Position numbers and translations under genes: made by a program | The notes under the pieces: generated by a model | Database searches by the model: none | What the model was told of the DNA's origin: nothing | The model's input: only the letters and a program-made list of their open reading frames with translations | Source: Ignatzschineria cameli | GTDB lineage: Bacteria > Pseudomonadota > Gammaproteobacteria > Cardiobacteriales > Wohlfahrtiimonadaceae | DNA: 64,000 nucleotides | NCBI RefSeq assembly: GCF_003121895.1 | Contig: NZ_QEWW01000001.1 | Coordinates: forward strand, 434,001 to 498,000 | Direction of reading: 5' to 3' | Part shown: in pieces, positions 38,206 through 48,504 of the stretch | Numbering within the stretch: the stretch's first letter is position 1 | Layout: every line of letters begins with the position of its first letter

Positions 38206-38332
38206 TTACAATACCTCTAAAAGAAGGGTCAATTTATAAAAGGGTTTTATATAAAATAGCTCTATTCAATATAGTTATTGAATTTATTGAATAGAAATAT
38301 CATTAAACAACTAGATTTTACGCTTCAAATTT

Positions 38333-39916
38333 TTACGACTCAAATTGAAAATAGTTATCTAAATATTGTGCAAAAGGAATTTGCGGCTCTGCTTCAATCG
38401 CACGCTGCTTCTCCACTGATTTTACCGCACTTGCTTCAAAAGCGACACGTTTCTCTTCAGCTAAAGGAGCAAATTCTTCCTGATAGAGTCTTTTAGCTTG
38501 CGCTAAAAAGAACGCTTGATAAGAAGTCCCGCTCTCTTTGAGCATGGATAAAACCTGTTGTGATGGTAAAAGGGAAGGATCTTCAACTCGCGCATACATC
38601 GTCTCAAGTGCCGCTTGATACTTTTCACCCAAAATTGGCGCTAAAGGTGTCAGCCACCTTAATACCGCTAAGATAGACTCCTTAAGCGTCATTGTTGATT
38701 CGGCAACGGTAAATGCTTGGTCAAGATCTAATCCACGTTTAGCCACTGCTTTCATATTTTTTTGATTATGCTCATATTCTTTTTGCGATAACTCTGGCGC
38801 ATCGGTTAAGATTGAGGCGGTCATCAGCAACTGAATAAAGCGCATCTCTTCAATTCCAATCCCTTCAGCAACTAATGGATTAATATCGATCGATCTTAAT
38901 TCAATATACTCAATACCACGGCGATTGAGAGCTGTTAAGAAGTTCTCTCCTGCACGCATAATCTGTTTTGGTCGAACGCTCGCATAATACTCATTTTCGA
39001 TCTGTAAAATATGATTATTGATCTGATTATATTCCCCATTCTCCACAACCGGAATTTGAGAAAAGATATTACAAGGCGTTGTGATGGCAAATTGAATATT
39101 TTTGGTAAAAGCTTCAATCGTATTGAAAGAGACATCAAAATGACACTTATTATTGCCATAACCGATATCAGAAAGGCGTAGTGATTCTCCCTTTTCAAGG
39201 TAGCTATCACTTGCATTAAGTGATGCGAATGGATTCTCTTTTCCTCGAAGGAAACTCTTATCCATCACAGGAGATGCCCCTAGTAAGAAGGGAATCACAA
39301 AGCCGTAACGAGAAATATTACGACAAGCATGGAGATAGCGATCCGTCTTAAACTGCTGTAAGCTCATCGCTTCTACTGAAGCATGGGCAGGGGATTGCGC
39401 CGCTAGAGCAACCTGAAAAGCATCAAAGAGGTGATCTTTTAAAGAGAAGTTGTAGTGAATTCCCGAGATCACCTGCATCATTTTGCCATAACGAAGGCTT
39501 AAGCCTTTACGATAGAGAGACTTCATCTTGCCATCATTAGAGGTACCATAATACCCAATCTTAATCTCATCTTCTGATTCGATATAGGGGGGCATAGAGT
39601 TAGGCCAGAAGAGCTCTTCATCTAATTTTTCTAAGACAAAGCGTTGAATATGATTGAGATCTGTCAATGCCGCTTCTGGCGAGTCGACAGGATCGGTAAC
39701 AAATTCAAGCAACGATTCGGAGAAATCAGTAGTGATATTAGAGTGTGTAAGCGCCGAGCCGATTGCTTCAGGATGCCCCTTATCACTAATTCTACCTGTC
39801 TTTGGGTTAATTCGAAGAGTCTCTCTTTCGAGCCCAATATTAACCTCTTTGAGGGAGGATTGATGCTTTCCAAGGAGTGTTAGATTCTTCTCTAAACGGT
39901 CTAGTAACTTATCCAT
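38333..39916 (-). CDS. gshA: Glutamate-cysteine ligase
   Basis: First step of glutathione synthesis: joins L-glutamate and L-cysteine with ATP in the cytosol. E. coli-type (proteobacterial) ligase: VNIGLERETLRI near the N-terminus (metal/ATP binding), ALTHSNITTDFSE, and NRRGIEYIELRSIDINP (about 335) are conserved. 527 residues, usual 518. gshB is not in the window. Confidence 0.95.
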   Translation of the reverse strand: MDKLLDRLEKNLTLLGKHQSSLKEVNIGLERETLRINPKTGRISDKGHPEAIGSALTHSNITTDFSESLLEFVTDPVDSPEAALTDLNHIQRFVLEKLDEELFWPNSMPPYIESEDEIKIGYYGTSNDGKMKSLYRKGLSLRYGKMMQVISGIHYNFSLKDHLFDAFQVALAAQSPAHASVEAMSLQQFKTDRYLHACRNISRYGFVIPFLLGASPVMDKSFLRGKENPFASLNASDSYLEKGESLRLSDIGYGNNKCHFDVSFNTIEAFTKNIQFAITTPCNIFSQIPVVENGEYNQINNHILQIENEYYASVRPKQIMRAGENFLTALNRRGIEYIELRSIDINPLVAEGIGIEEMRFIQLLMTASILTDAPELSQKEYEHNQKNMKAVAKRGLDLDQAFTVAESTMTLKESILAVLRWLTPLAPILGEKYQAALETMYARVEDPSLLPSQQVLSMLKESGTSYQAFFLAQAKRLYQEEFAPLAEEKRVAFEASAVKSVEKQRAIEAEPQIPFAQYLDNYFQFES

Positions 39917-39970
39917 GCAAACGCTCTCTTATCGGTACTACGGGATGGTTCATTTGATTTTCTACTGCCC

Positions 39971-40642
39971 TTATCGAGCATCAATAGGGTCATCATTAGG
40001 TTGGAATAGGGCGAGATTAAAACCGACTTTCTCCTGCCATATATTGACTATATTACAAAATAGCTCTGCCGTCTTTTCTGTATCGTAAAGTGCTGAGTGA
40101 GCTCGGCTATGATCCCACTCAATACCTGCGGCTTGAATAGCGCGCGCAAGAACAGTCTGGCCATAAGCAAGGCCGGCAAGACTGACCGTATCGATAACAG
40201 AGAAGGGGTGAAATGGAGAGTTTTTAATGCCGGTACGCTCAATCGCCGCATTGAGGAATGCAAGATCAAAGTGAGCATTGTGTCCCACTAAAATAGCTCG
40301 CGTACATCCTTTCTCTTTTAGTGCTGCACGAACAACAGCAAAGACCTTTTTTAGGGCCTCTTTTTCTGAGATAGCAAAACGGAAAGGGTTATCAATCTTA
40401 ATTCCATTAATCTTCATCGATTCAGGATTTAAGAGAAGGCCTTTTTCCGGCTCGATATGGGCAGAGACGCTCTCCGCCATAGTAAGTTCACCTTCATTAC
40501 TCATATCGATCACAACGGCAGCGATCTCTAAAAGGGCATCTGTTCGCGGGTTAACCCCACCGGTTTCCACATCAATTACGACGGGAAGAAAACCACGAAA
40601 ACGCATTGAGATGGGGGGAGGGGATTGTAAATGGTCTGCCAT
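39971..40642 (-). CDS. rnt: Ribonuclease T
   Basis: DEDD-family 3'-5' exoribonuclease that trims tRNA CCA ends and matures 5S and 23S rRNA. Catalytic acids in [11 protein letters not shown] (Asp, Glu), [11 protein letters not shown] (Asp) and the [13 protein letters not shown] (His, Asp). 223 residues versus 215 in E. coli. It follows gshA's upstream side by 54 bases on the same strand. A later ATG (residue 13) is possible but gives no better ribosome site. Confidence 0.93.
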   Translation of the reverse strand: MADHLQSPPPISMRFRGFLPVVIDVETGGVNPRTDALLEIAAVVIDMSNEGELTMAESVSAHIEPEKGLLLNPESMKINGIKIDNPFRFAISEKEALKKVFAVVRAALKEKGCTRAILVGHNAHFDLAFLNAAIERTGIKNSPFHPFSVIDTVSLAGLAYGQTVLARAIQAAGIEWDHSRAHSALYDTEKTAELFCNIVNIWQEKVGFNLALFQPNDDPIDAR

Positions 40643-40889
40643 AATCTTTGAAGAGTCTCTTCTTCCTTTTATCTTTTATCTTAAATTTCTATCTTGCACT
40701 TCTATTTTAAACTTCTATCTTGAATCTAATGGCTATCTCATTTCTCTGTTACGCTACCTAATCGAATGCTCAGTTCTATGACACTAAGACGAAGAACTAA
40801 GACGAAGAGGTAGCGGTAAGAGAGATAGGTTAGATAGATCGGATAGGTCAGTGGCTTATCAATGCTTATCGATTCTATCGAGAGATCAA

Positions 40890-42242
40890 TTAAGCTGTTG
40901 TGCTCTTTTTACCACTTTTACTACTATTTTGATCACCCTTCTGGTTATCATTTTTGCCGGGGCTACTCTTATCATCTTTTTCTGAATTCTTTTCAGAGTC
41001 CTTTTCAAAAATGATCTCAGGCGCAACACCTTCTGTAACACACTTCTCATCAACGACCACTTTTGCAACATAATCGAGAGAAGGGAGTTCAAACATAGTG
41101 TCGAGGAGAAGATGCTCAATAATACTTCTCAATCCGCGCGCCCCTGTTTTACGAGCCAACGCTTTCTTCGCAATCGCTCTTAAGGCTGATTCGGTAAACT
41201 CTAATGAGACATTCTCCATCTCAAAGAGATAGGCAAACTGCTTAGTAAGCGCATTTTTCGGCTCTGTTAAGATATTGACAAGCGCATCTTCATCGAGCTC
41301 TTCAAGTGTTGTAATAACAGGTAGACGACCGATAAACTCAGGGATTAAACCATATTTAGCTAAATCCTCTGATTCCACCTCTGAAAGTAGTTGCGAGATA
41401 TTCTTCTTCTCATCTTCTGCCTTCACCTCTGCGCCGAAGCCGATGCCACCTTTTGATTGACGCTGCTGCACAATCTTATCTAATCCGGAGAAAGCACCCC
41501 CACAAATAAAGAGAATATTACGAGTATTGACATCGATCAATTCTGCATTAGGGTGCTTACGTCCACCTGTTGGTGAGACCGATGCAGTTGTTCCTTCAAT
41601 AATTTTAAGCAATGCCTGCTGAACACCTTCACCAGAGACATCACGCGTAATTGAAGGGTTTTCGCTTCTTCGTGAAATCTTGTCGATCTCATCGATATAG
41701 ATAATGCCTGATTCTGCACTCTCTACATCAAAATCACAATTTTGTAGTAGGCGAAGAACAATATTTTCAACATCCTCCCCCACGTAGCCCGCTTCTGTTA
41801 AGGTTGTCGCATCGGCAATGGCAAAGGGAACATTAAGCGTTTTCGCTAAAGTTTCCGCAAGTAGTGTCTTCCCCGATCCTGTTGGACCAATGAGAAGAAT
41901 ATTACTCTTACTTAATTCAACCTCTTTAGTATCGGAAAAACGCTCGCTCTCTAGACGCTTATAGTGGTTATAAACAGCAACACTTAAGGTGCGCTTAGCA
42001 TCCTCTTGACCGATAACATATTGATCAAGATGGGCAAAGATCTCTTTTGGAGTAGGGAGACTTTCATACTCAGCTTCAAGTTCAGCCTTTACATCTTCCG
42101 TTACAAGATTGTTGCAGAGCTCGATACACTCTTTACAGATATAGACGCCATTGCCGGAAATAAGGCGTTCTGCTTCGCTCTGATCTTTACCACAGAAGGA
42201 GCATTCAATACTTTTTGTGGGTTTATCAGTTTTATTACTCAT
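40890..42242 (-). CDS. clpX: ATP-dependent Clp protease ATP-binding subunit ClpX
   Basis: AAA+ unfoldase that feeds ClpP. N-terminal zinc domain (CSFCGK and ICKECIELC), Walker A GPTGSGKT (about 117), Walker [11 protein letters not shown] (about 180) and the ClpP-binding IGF loop (GGIGFGAEV) are present. 450 residues, longer than E. coli ClpX (424) because of a hydrophilic Lys/Ser/Asn/Asp-rich tail of about 35 residues that looks disordered. Follows clpP by 143 bases. Confidence 0.97.
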   Translation of the reverse strand: MSNKTDKPTKSIECSFCGKDQSEAERLISGNGVYICKECIELCNNLVTEDVKAELEAEYESLPTPKEIFAHLDQYVIGQEDAKRTLSVAVYNHYKRLESERFSDTKEVELSKSNILLIGPTGSGKTLLAETLAKTLNVPFAIADATTLTEAGYVGEDVENIVLRLLQNCDFDVESAESGIIYIDEIDKISRRSENPSITRDVSGEGVQQALLKIIEGTTASVSPTGGRKHPNAELIDVNTRNILFICGGAFSGLDKIVQQRQSKGGIGFGAEVKAEDEKKNISQLLSEVESEDLAKYGLIPEFIGRLPVITTLEELDEDALVNILTEPKNALTKQFAYLFEMENVSLEFTESALRAIAKKALARKTGARGLRSIIEHLLLDTMFELPSLDYVAKVVVDEKCVTEGVAPEIIFEKDSEKNSEKDDKSSPGKNDNQKGDQNSSKSGKKSTTA

Positions 42243-42385
42243 TGTGTGAATTCACTCCCAATTCTTTTATTTATCAATGCTTGATATCGCTTTTACTATC
42301 GCTATCTATTCGATCTATCCGATCTCAATTCGTTAGAATCAAAACTTAAGATTTTGTTATTAGCATCTTGTAATAACGTTTGCAG

Positions 42386-42994
42386 TTAACGCTTTGTCAC
42401 AACCTTGTCAATAAGGCCATATTTTGCAGCTTCTTCTGCACTCATGAAATTATCGCGGTCGGTATCTTTCTCAATCTGTTTGACAGTTTTACCCGTATGA
42501 TGGGCAAGTAGCGTATTGAGCTGCTTCTTAATTTTGAGCATCTCACGAGTATGAATCTCAATATCGGAGGCCTGGCCTTGATATCCGCCAAGAGGCTGAT
42601 GAATCATAACGCGCGAATTGGGCAGGGCAAAACGCTTTCCTTCTGCACCGGCAGTCAATAAGAATGCACCCATACTACATGCTTGACCTAAGCACATCGT
42701 TGAAACATCAGGTTTCACAAATTGCATTGTGTCATAGATCGACATTCCGGCTGTTACAGAACCACCGGGGGAATTGATATAGAGGTGGATATCTTTATTG
42801 GGATCTTCCGCTTCTAAAAAGAGGAGCTGAGCCACAATAAGGTTAGCCATATGATCTTCCACTTGACCGACCATAAAGATAATCCGCTCTTTCAGGAGTC
42901 GTGAGTAGATATCATATGAACGCTCTCCACGACCAGTTTGTTCAACAACCATGGGCACCAAACGCGCCATTTCAGTATCGATAATAGAAGACAT
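42386..42994 (-). CDS. clpP: ATP-dependent Clp protease proteolytic subunit ClpP
   Basis: Serine peptidase that forms the double heptameric chamber. Catalytic Ser107 in [11 protein letters not shown] and His132 in VMIHQPLGG, with the Asp in [10 protein letters not shown]. 202 residues, near E. coli (207). GGGA lies nine bases before the ATG. The usual upstream neighbour tig is absent; the divergent gene is serC. Confidence 0.97.
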   Translation of the reverse strand: MSSIIDTEMARLVPMVVEQTGRGERSYDIYSRLLKERIIFMVGQVEDHMANLIVAQLLFLEAEDPNKDIHLYINSPGGSVTAGMSIYDTMQFVKPDVSTMCLGQACSMGAFLLTAGAEGKRFALPNSRVMIHQPLGGYQGQASDIEIHTREMLKIKKQLNTLLAHHTGKTVKQIEKDTDRDNFMSAEEAAKYGLIDKVVTKR

Positions 42995-43351
42995 TACGAA
43001 TTTTCCCTTTGTGGTTTAAACCAATTAATCTCAATTAATCTCTTTCAAACGAGCCATTTTAGCAGAAAAGCAAAAAGCATTATGAATAATATTCAGATAT
43101 TCTCAAATATCCGCATCAATTGCATTTATTCAAAAAATCCCTCAAAAATTATCTTGCGCAAAAGAGAGCTGAAGATCCCATTTTCCCCTCTTCTATTGCC
43201 TAAAATATCTCTGAAATATCTCGCCCATAGTAGTAAGATAGAGGAGGTTATTTTATAAGTTTTTAGTGTTTTTCGCTTTAACTTATTTTCTAACTTATTT
43301 TTTTAACTTATTTGCAAATTAAGCATAAGCAGAAACAGAGGATTAATCGCA
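42995..43351. other. Divergent intergenic region clpP/serC, about 360 bases
   Basis: AT-rich. It holds three copies of an aacttattt word between 43280 and 43313. Promoters for both genes must lie here, but no pair is convincing by eye. No gene seen. Confidence 0.5.
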
Positions 43352-44452
43352 GTGAGAGAGACATTCAATTTTTGTGCAGGTCCAGCAACGATGCCTTATA
43401 AAGTCTTAAAAGAGGCACAAGCAGAACTTCTAGATTGGCAAAAGCAAGGGGCTTCCGTCATGGAGGTATCCCATCGTGGTAAAGAGTTTGTGGCATTAGC
43501 AAAAGAGTGTGAAGCAGATCTACGTGAGCTACTCGATATCCCTGTTAACTATAAGGTTCTCTTTCTTCAAGGGGGCGGTTTATCACAATTTGGGCTAGTT
43601 CCACTCAACCTTTTAGGCGATCGTATTGGTGATGGTAAAACAACTGTCGACTATATTGAGACCGGAGTTTGGTCGAAGAAAGCTGCGATTGAAGGATCTC
43701 GCTACGCGAAGAACAATATTCTCTACAGTGGCCGAGAAGAGGGTTATCTCTCTGTTCCTAAACCAAAGGAGATCTCCCCTAATCCTGATAGCGCTTATCT
43801 CCATCTCTGTTCAAATGAGACTATCAATGGGGTAGAGTTCTTCTACGATATTAAGAATAGTCCTATTCCAGTTGTTGCCGATATGAGCTCTAATATTCTT
43901 TCTCGTCAAATTGATGTAAGCCAATATGGCGTGATCTATGCCGGCGCACAGAAAAATATTGGTCCTGCCGGCTTAACCTTGGTCATTGTTCGTGAAGATC
44001 TTTTAGGAAATGCTTCTCCTTATGTTCCTGATGCGCTCAACTATACGCTTCAAGCGAAAAATGATTCAATGCTCAATACGCCGCCTACTTTTGCCATCTA
44101 TCTGATGAGCTTAGTCTTAAAAGAGCTTAAAGAGAAGGGTGGTTTAGCAGAGATTGAGAAGCTTAACTATAAGAAATCATTCCTACTCTATAATACGATC
44201 GATAATAGTCGCCTCTATCGTAATCATGTTCATGTTGATGCTCGCTCAAATATGACTATTCCTTTTACATTGGCAGATCCTACGCTCGATGCACTCTTCT
44301 TAAAAGAGGCAGAAGAGAATCATCTCATTAACCTTAAAGGACATCGCAGTGTTGGTGGTATGAGAGCAAGTATCTACAATGCTATGCCGATCGAAGGGGT
44401 TATTGCTTTGACCAACTTTATGAAAGATTTTGAAGATCGTCACTACTCATAA
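43352..44452 (+). CDS. serC: Phosphoserine aminotransferase
   Basis: PLP enzyme of serine and pyridoxal phosphate synthesis: 3-phosphohydroxypyruvate plus glutamate to phosphoserine. GTG start with AGAGGA ten bases upstream; N-terminus FNFCAGPATMP is the family signature; PLP Lys201 in GAQKNIGPAGL; C-terminal HRSVGGMRASIYNA. 366 residues is usual (E. coli 362). It is monocistronic: a terminator follows and aroA is not adjacent. Confidence 0.96.
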   Translation: MRETFNFCAGPATMPYKVLKEAQAELLDWQKQGASVMEVSHRGKEFVALAKECEADLRELLDIPVNYKVLFLQGGGLSQFGLVPLNLLGDRIGDGKTTVDYIETGVWSKKAAIEGSRYAKNNILYSGREEGYLSVPKPKEISPNPDSAYLHLCSNETINGVEFFYDIKNSPIPVVADMSSNILSRQIDVSQYGVIYAGAQKNIGPAGLTLVIVREDLLGNASPYVPDALNYTLQAKNDSMLNTPPTFAIYLMSLVLKELKEKGGLAEIEKLNYKKSFLLYNTIDNSRLYRNHVHVDARSNMTIPFTLADPTLDALFLKEAEENHLINLKGHRSVGGMRASIYNAMPIEGVIALTNFMKDFEDRHYS

Positions 44453-44957
44453 TTCAAATTCACAGTTCATGATAAGCTCTACTGTTGATGATGCACACTA
44501 AGATCATATGAGTCAGTCATAGAGGTCGAGCAGAGTGACAGCAGAGTTGTAGCAAAGTGGCATCACTAGATCAACTAGATGTGAAATCGAGAGAGTCCTA
44601 TTTTAGGACTCTCTTTTTAATGCGTGGTGGAGATCGAGATAGATCGAGATAGATCGATTAGCATATGAGAAAAGCGCCGATTATAGTGAGCAGAAGTGAG
44701 GGTATGAGGTAAAAAAGTTAAACAAAAAAGCCTGATTCCGCTATACTAAAACGAGTTTTATCAATTGATATGGAACTGATAATAGACTGATTGTTTTGTA
44801 ACATCGATTAGTCACTATTCAGGAAATATTCCCTTCTATTGCGGATCAATAGGCTAGGGATATCTTTTATCGTTCTAGATGCTAAATCAAGGTGATGGTC
44901 TTATGAAAAGGGCGTTGCCTTGGCGCAGTAGCTAGTTACGAACTAATCAAACAGACA
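44453..44957. other. Intergenic region between serC and prc, about 500 bases
   Basis: Contains the serC terminator and a short gatagatcgagatagatcga direct repeat near 44630. The prc promoter must be here but is not clear. No gene seen. Confidence 0.5.
44590..44618 (+). terminator. Terminator of serC
   Basis: Ten-base-pair stem gagagtccta/taggactctc, three-base loop, five T. Confidence 0.92.
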
Positions 44958-47126
44958 ATGGATATAGAAAACGTAATGGTTAATGGGAAAAAATATATTA
45001 AAAGCCGCTTTGCCAAATTAGTCGGCGGAATCTTTATCTCGTCAGCACTTCTATTTGGACAATCGACAATTGCCGCAACCGATACACCAAAAACACCGAT
45101 TATCACGAAGCCCTCCTACAATGAGCAATTGATCAACTCTGCCCATTCGGCAATTTTGGCTCAATATCATTATGATCGTATCCCTATTGATGATGCGCTC
45201 TCAGAGAGGATCTATACGCTCTATCTTAAAGCGCTCGACCCGCAAAAAGTCTTCTTTATACAATCCGATATTGATCAATTTGAGCAATATAAATATAGTT
45301 TCGATGACTTTGTTCGTCGCTCTCAGCTAGAGATTCCCTATGAGATGTATCAGCAACTGTTGGTCCGTATGGATGAGCAGTATGCCTTAGTAACAGAGAT
45401 CTTAGCGGAAGACTTCGATTTTGATGTTGATAAAACATTAGTTATTCAGCGAAAAGATGAGAACTTTCCCAAAGATAAGACCGAGATGCGTCAACTCTGG
45501 AAAGATCGCCTTCAAAATGAGCTAATTAATCTAATGGTCACGGATGATACATTGACCCTTGAAGAGGCAAAAGAGAAGTTACAAAAACGCTATAATGCAC
45601 GCCAAAAACGCATTCATGATATGGAAGAGGGAGAGCTTTTCAGCCTCATTATGAATGTCGTTTCTCTCAGTTTTGATCCCCATTCTGGTTACTACTCTGC
45701 TAAACAGATGGAGCAGTTTAATATCAGTATGAGTCTATCACTGCAAGGGATCGGTACGGTTCTGCGCCAAGATGATGATTCCATCAAGATTGTAGAGGTC
45801 GTTCCTGGAGGACCTGCAGACTTGACTGGCCAGGTGCAGATCGGTGATGAGATTATCGGCGTTGCGCAGGGTGAAGATGGTGAGTTTGTCGATATTGTTG
45901 GAATGCGTCTTGATAAAGTGGTTGAGATGGTTCGCGGCGAAAAAGATACCGTTGTCCGTCTACAGATGATTGGCAATAAAGGAAAAGGCGCAGAAAAAAT
46001 TGTTAAGATCGTTCGTGATACGGTCAAACTTGAAGAGCAAGAAGCGAAATCGAAAGTCTATCAACTCCCTTCTGAAAATGGTGAAGAGGAATATACTTTA
46101 GGCGTTATTACACTTCCGGCATTCTATAGTGACTTTGAAGGTAGTAAAAAAGGGATTCAAGACTTCAAAAGCACAACACGTGACGTTAAAAAATTACTAC
46201 TTAAGTTGGTCAATGATGAGCATATTGATGGGCTCTTAATTGATCTACGCGGTAATGGTGGTGGATCTTTAACGGAGGTGATCGATCTCTCTGCACTCTT
46301 TATCGGTAGTGATAAGACCATTGTTCAAACGCGAGGATTTGATGGTCAGCAAGATGCACAATCGAGCCCTAATGAAGAGTTGATCTACGATGGACCTATG
46401 GTGGTTCTAATCGATCGCTTAAGTGCTTCAGCTTCTGAGATTTTTGCCGGCAGTATGCAAGATCAAGGTCGAGCGATTATTGCCGGTCAAACCTCCTTTG
46501 GTAAAGGTACCGTTCAGACCATGATCGATCTGAGCCGAATCTTAGCTAAATCCACGAAGCCGGGACAATCAAAAGTAACGATTGCAAAATTTTATCGTGC
46601 AAATGGAGAATCAACGCAAGAGAAAGGGGTCGCTCCTGATGTAACGCTTCCCTCTATCTATGATCCTAATGAGATTGGTGAGTCGAAAGAACTTTATGTT
46701 ATGGCTTGGGATACTATCGATGCCGCGCCAGATTATGATCCTTCAGTCGTTATTACAGAAGCGGTGACTACACAATTGCAGGATAAGAGCAAAGAGCGTT
46801 TCAAAGAGGAAGAGAAGCATCAGATCTTTAAAAAGCAAGCGAATAAGACGCTTGAGCTCTGGAAGATCAATGAGATGAGCCTCAATCTTGACGAGCGTAA
46901 AGAGAAGCTTAAGAGAGAAGAGAAGGAGAATCTCGAACTACAAAATAGAATGAGAGTTCTCTACGACTATGAGCCCTTAACATTAGAGCAGTTCCGTAAT
47001 GAAGATGGATCATATACTAAACTCTTAAAAGAGACAGAGACCGATCTTTTGCTAGAAGAGGGCTTATTAATCCTCCGTGATTATATCGATCTCCTTGAGA
47101 GTGAAACAGATGCCAAGAGCCATTAA
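44958..47126 (+). CDS. prc: Carboxy-terminal (tail-specific) protease Prc
   Basis: Periplasmic protease that degrades SsrA-tagged and misfolded proteins and trims penicillin-binding protein 3 and MepS in E. coli. N-terminal signal segment (about 22-42), S41 N-terminal helical region, PDZ domain (about 245-330), then catalytic core with Ser in SASASEIFAGS (about 491) and Lys516 in SFGKGTVQ, and a charged C-terminal domain. 722 residues versus 682 in E. coli. Two ATGs (44958, 44976) are possible; neither has a good ribosome site. Confidence 0.95.
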   Translation: MDIENVMVNGKKYIKSRFAKLVGGIFISSALLFGQSTIAATDTPKTPIITKPSYNEQLINSAHSAILAQYHYDRIPIDDALSERIYTLYLKALDPQKVFFIQSDIDQFEQYKYSFDDFVRRSQLEIPYEMYQQLLVRMDEQYALVTEILAEDFDFDVDKTLVIQRKDENFPKDKTEMRQLWKDRLQNELINLMVTDDTLTLEEAKEKLQKRYNARQKRIHDMEEGELFSLIMNVVSLSFDPHSGYYSAKQMEQFNISMSLSLQGIGTVLRQDDDSIKIVEVVPGGPADLTGQVQIGDEIIGVAQGEDGEFVDIVGMRLDKVVEMVRGEKDTVVRLQMIGNKGKGAEKIVKIVRDTVKLEEQEAKSKVYQLPSENGEEEYTLGVITLPAFYSDFEGSKKGIQDFKSTTRDVKKLLLKLVNDEHIDGLLIDLRGNGGGSLTEVIDLSALFIGSDKTIVQTRGFDGQQDAQSSPNEELIYDGPMVVLIDRLSASASEIFAGSMQDQGRAIIAGQTSFGKGTVQTMIDLSRILAKSTKPGQSKVTIAKFYRANGESTQEKGVAPDVTLPSIYDPNEIGESKELYVMAWDTIDAAPDYDPSVVITEAVTTQLQDKSKERFKEEEKHQIFKKQANKTLELWKINEMSLNLDERKEKLKREEKENLELQNRMRVLYDYEPLTLEQFRNEDGSYTKLLKETETDLLLEEGLLILRDYIDLLESETDAKSH

Positions 47127-47198
47127 ATAGGTATGAAAATAGGTTTGGCTGGCTAAGATACAAATAGAGTGAAGCAGATTAAAGCGTAAGGAAAAGTG

Positions 47199-48296
47199 AT
47201 GGAAGATATAAGAGGCAAACGTGTCATTGTAGGCATGAGTGGTGGTGTTGACTCCTCGGTCGCCGCATTTCTCTTAAAAGAACGAGGCGCCGATGTTCAT
47301 GGCGTCTTTATGAAGAACTGGGAAGAGGAGTTCGATCAGGGTTACTGTACCGCTGAAGAAGATCTCAAAGATGCTGAAGCTGTCTGTGAAACGCTTGGTA
47401 TTCCTCTTCACCGAGTCAATTTTGCGAAAAACTATAAAGAGCGAGTATTTGATTACTTTATCGATACTCTAAAAGATGGCTTAACACCTAATCCCGATGT
47501 TCTTTGTAATAAAGAGATTAAGTTTAAAGCGTTTTTAGAGTACGCCGAAGAGCTCGGTGCTGATTATTTAGCGACCGGTCATTATGCTCGAGTGAGACGA
47601 GAAGATGGAAAAGCTTACCTTTTAAAAGGGATCGATAATAATAAAGATCAGAGCTATTTTCTCTATCTGCTTAACCAGCAGCAATTGATCAATACGCTCT
47701 TTCCCATAGGGGATTATGAGAAGAGTGAGGTACGTCAAATCGCACTCGATAATCGTTTGATCACCTTTGATAAAAAAGATTCTACCGGGATCTGCTTTAT
47801 TGGTGAGCGGGATTTTACCGATTTTATTATGCAATATCTCCCTACAGAGCCGGGCGATATGGTTCTACCTAATGGCGAAGTAGTCGCACAGCATCAAGGT
47901 TTGGCATTTTATACCATCGGACAACGACAAGGATTAGGAATCGGTGGACGCAAAGATTCTACCGGCGAACCTTGGTTTGTGGCAGATAAAGATCTTGAAA
48001 AAAATCAGTTAATTGTTGTTCAAGGGGATCAGAAAGAGCTCTATGGTACAGGATTAATTGCGCGAGAACTCCATGAGATCAATCCTATCGATTGGCAAGC
48101 GGTTAATCCACGCCTAACGGCAAAGATTCGCTATCGCCAGCAGGATGTAAAATGTGAGGTGATACCGGAAGAAAATAATCGCATTCGAGTCCAATTTACG
48201 GAGCCTCAAAGAGCGATTACACCTGGGCAATCGATCGTCTTCTACGACGGCGATATCTGCTTAGGTGGTGCTTTTATCGAGCGAAAAATTGCTTAA
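47199..48296 (+). CDS. mnmA: tRNA-specific 2-thiouridylase MnmA
   Basis: Puts sulfur on U34 of tRNA-Lys, -Glu and -Gln. PP-loop GMSGGVDSSVAA, the catalytic cysteines in NPDVLCNKEIKF and STGICFIGER, and the C-terminal TPGQSIVFYDGDICLGGA are intact. ATG at 47199 chosen because AAGGA lies six bases upstream; a GTG one codon earlier is in frame. 365 residues, usual length. Lies 72 bases after prc with no terminator between. Confidence 0.96.
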   Translation: MEDIRGKRVIVGMSGGVDSSVAAFLLKERGADVHGVFMKNWEEEFDQGYCTAEEDLKDAEAVCETLGIPLHRVNFAKNYKERVFDYFIDTLKDGLTPNPDVLCNKEIKFKAFLEYAEELGADYLATGHYARVRREDGKAYLLKGIDNNKDQSYFLYLLNQQQLINTLFPIGDYEKSEVRQIALDNRLITFDKKDSTGICFIGERDFTDFIMQYLPTEPGDMVLPNGEVVAQHQGLAFYTIGQRQGLGIGGRKDSTGEPWFVADKDLEKNQLIVVQGDQKELYGTGLIARELHEINPIDWQAVNPRLTAKIRYRQQDVKCEVIPEENNRIRVQFTEPQRAITPGQSIVFYDGDICLGGAFIERKIA

Positions 48297-48347
48297 TCAC
48301 AAGTTTCCAATCATAGATGATTATCAGGGATAAATTGATAACTAAAG

Positions 48348-48374
48348 AGGCGACATTACAAGTCGCCTTTTTTA
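48348..48374 (+). terminator. Terminator of mnmA
   Basis: Seven-base-pair stem aggcgac/gtcgcct, seven-base loop, then six T, 52 bases after the stop. Confidence 0.88.
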
Positions 48375-48504
48375 TTCGACTCTTTTTTTATTCAATCTCT
48401 ATTCCTTACCCTCTAATTGATAATAGATATCAAATAAGGTACTCTATCAACTATTAACCGAATATTTTTAGCATCTATTTTTCGTACTTTTATAATGGCC
48501 CTTT

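Noticed and set aside
38262-38294. Inverted repeat ctattcaat/attgaatag between gshA and the TerC gene as a terminator
   Set aside because: Long loop and no U run on the minus strand; could be chance in AT-rich sequence.
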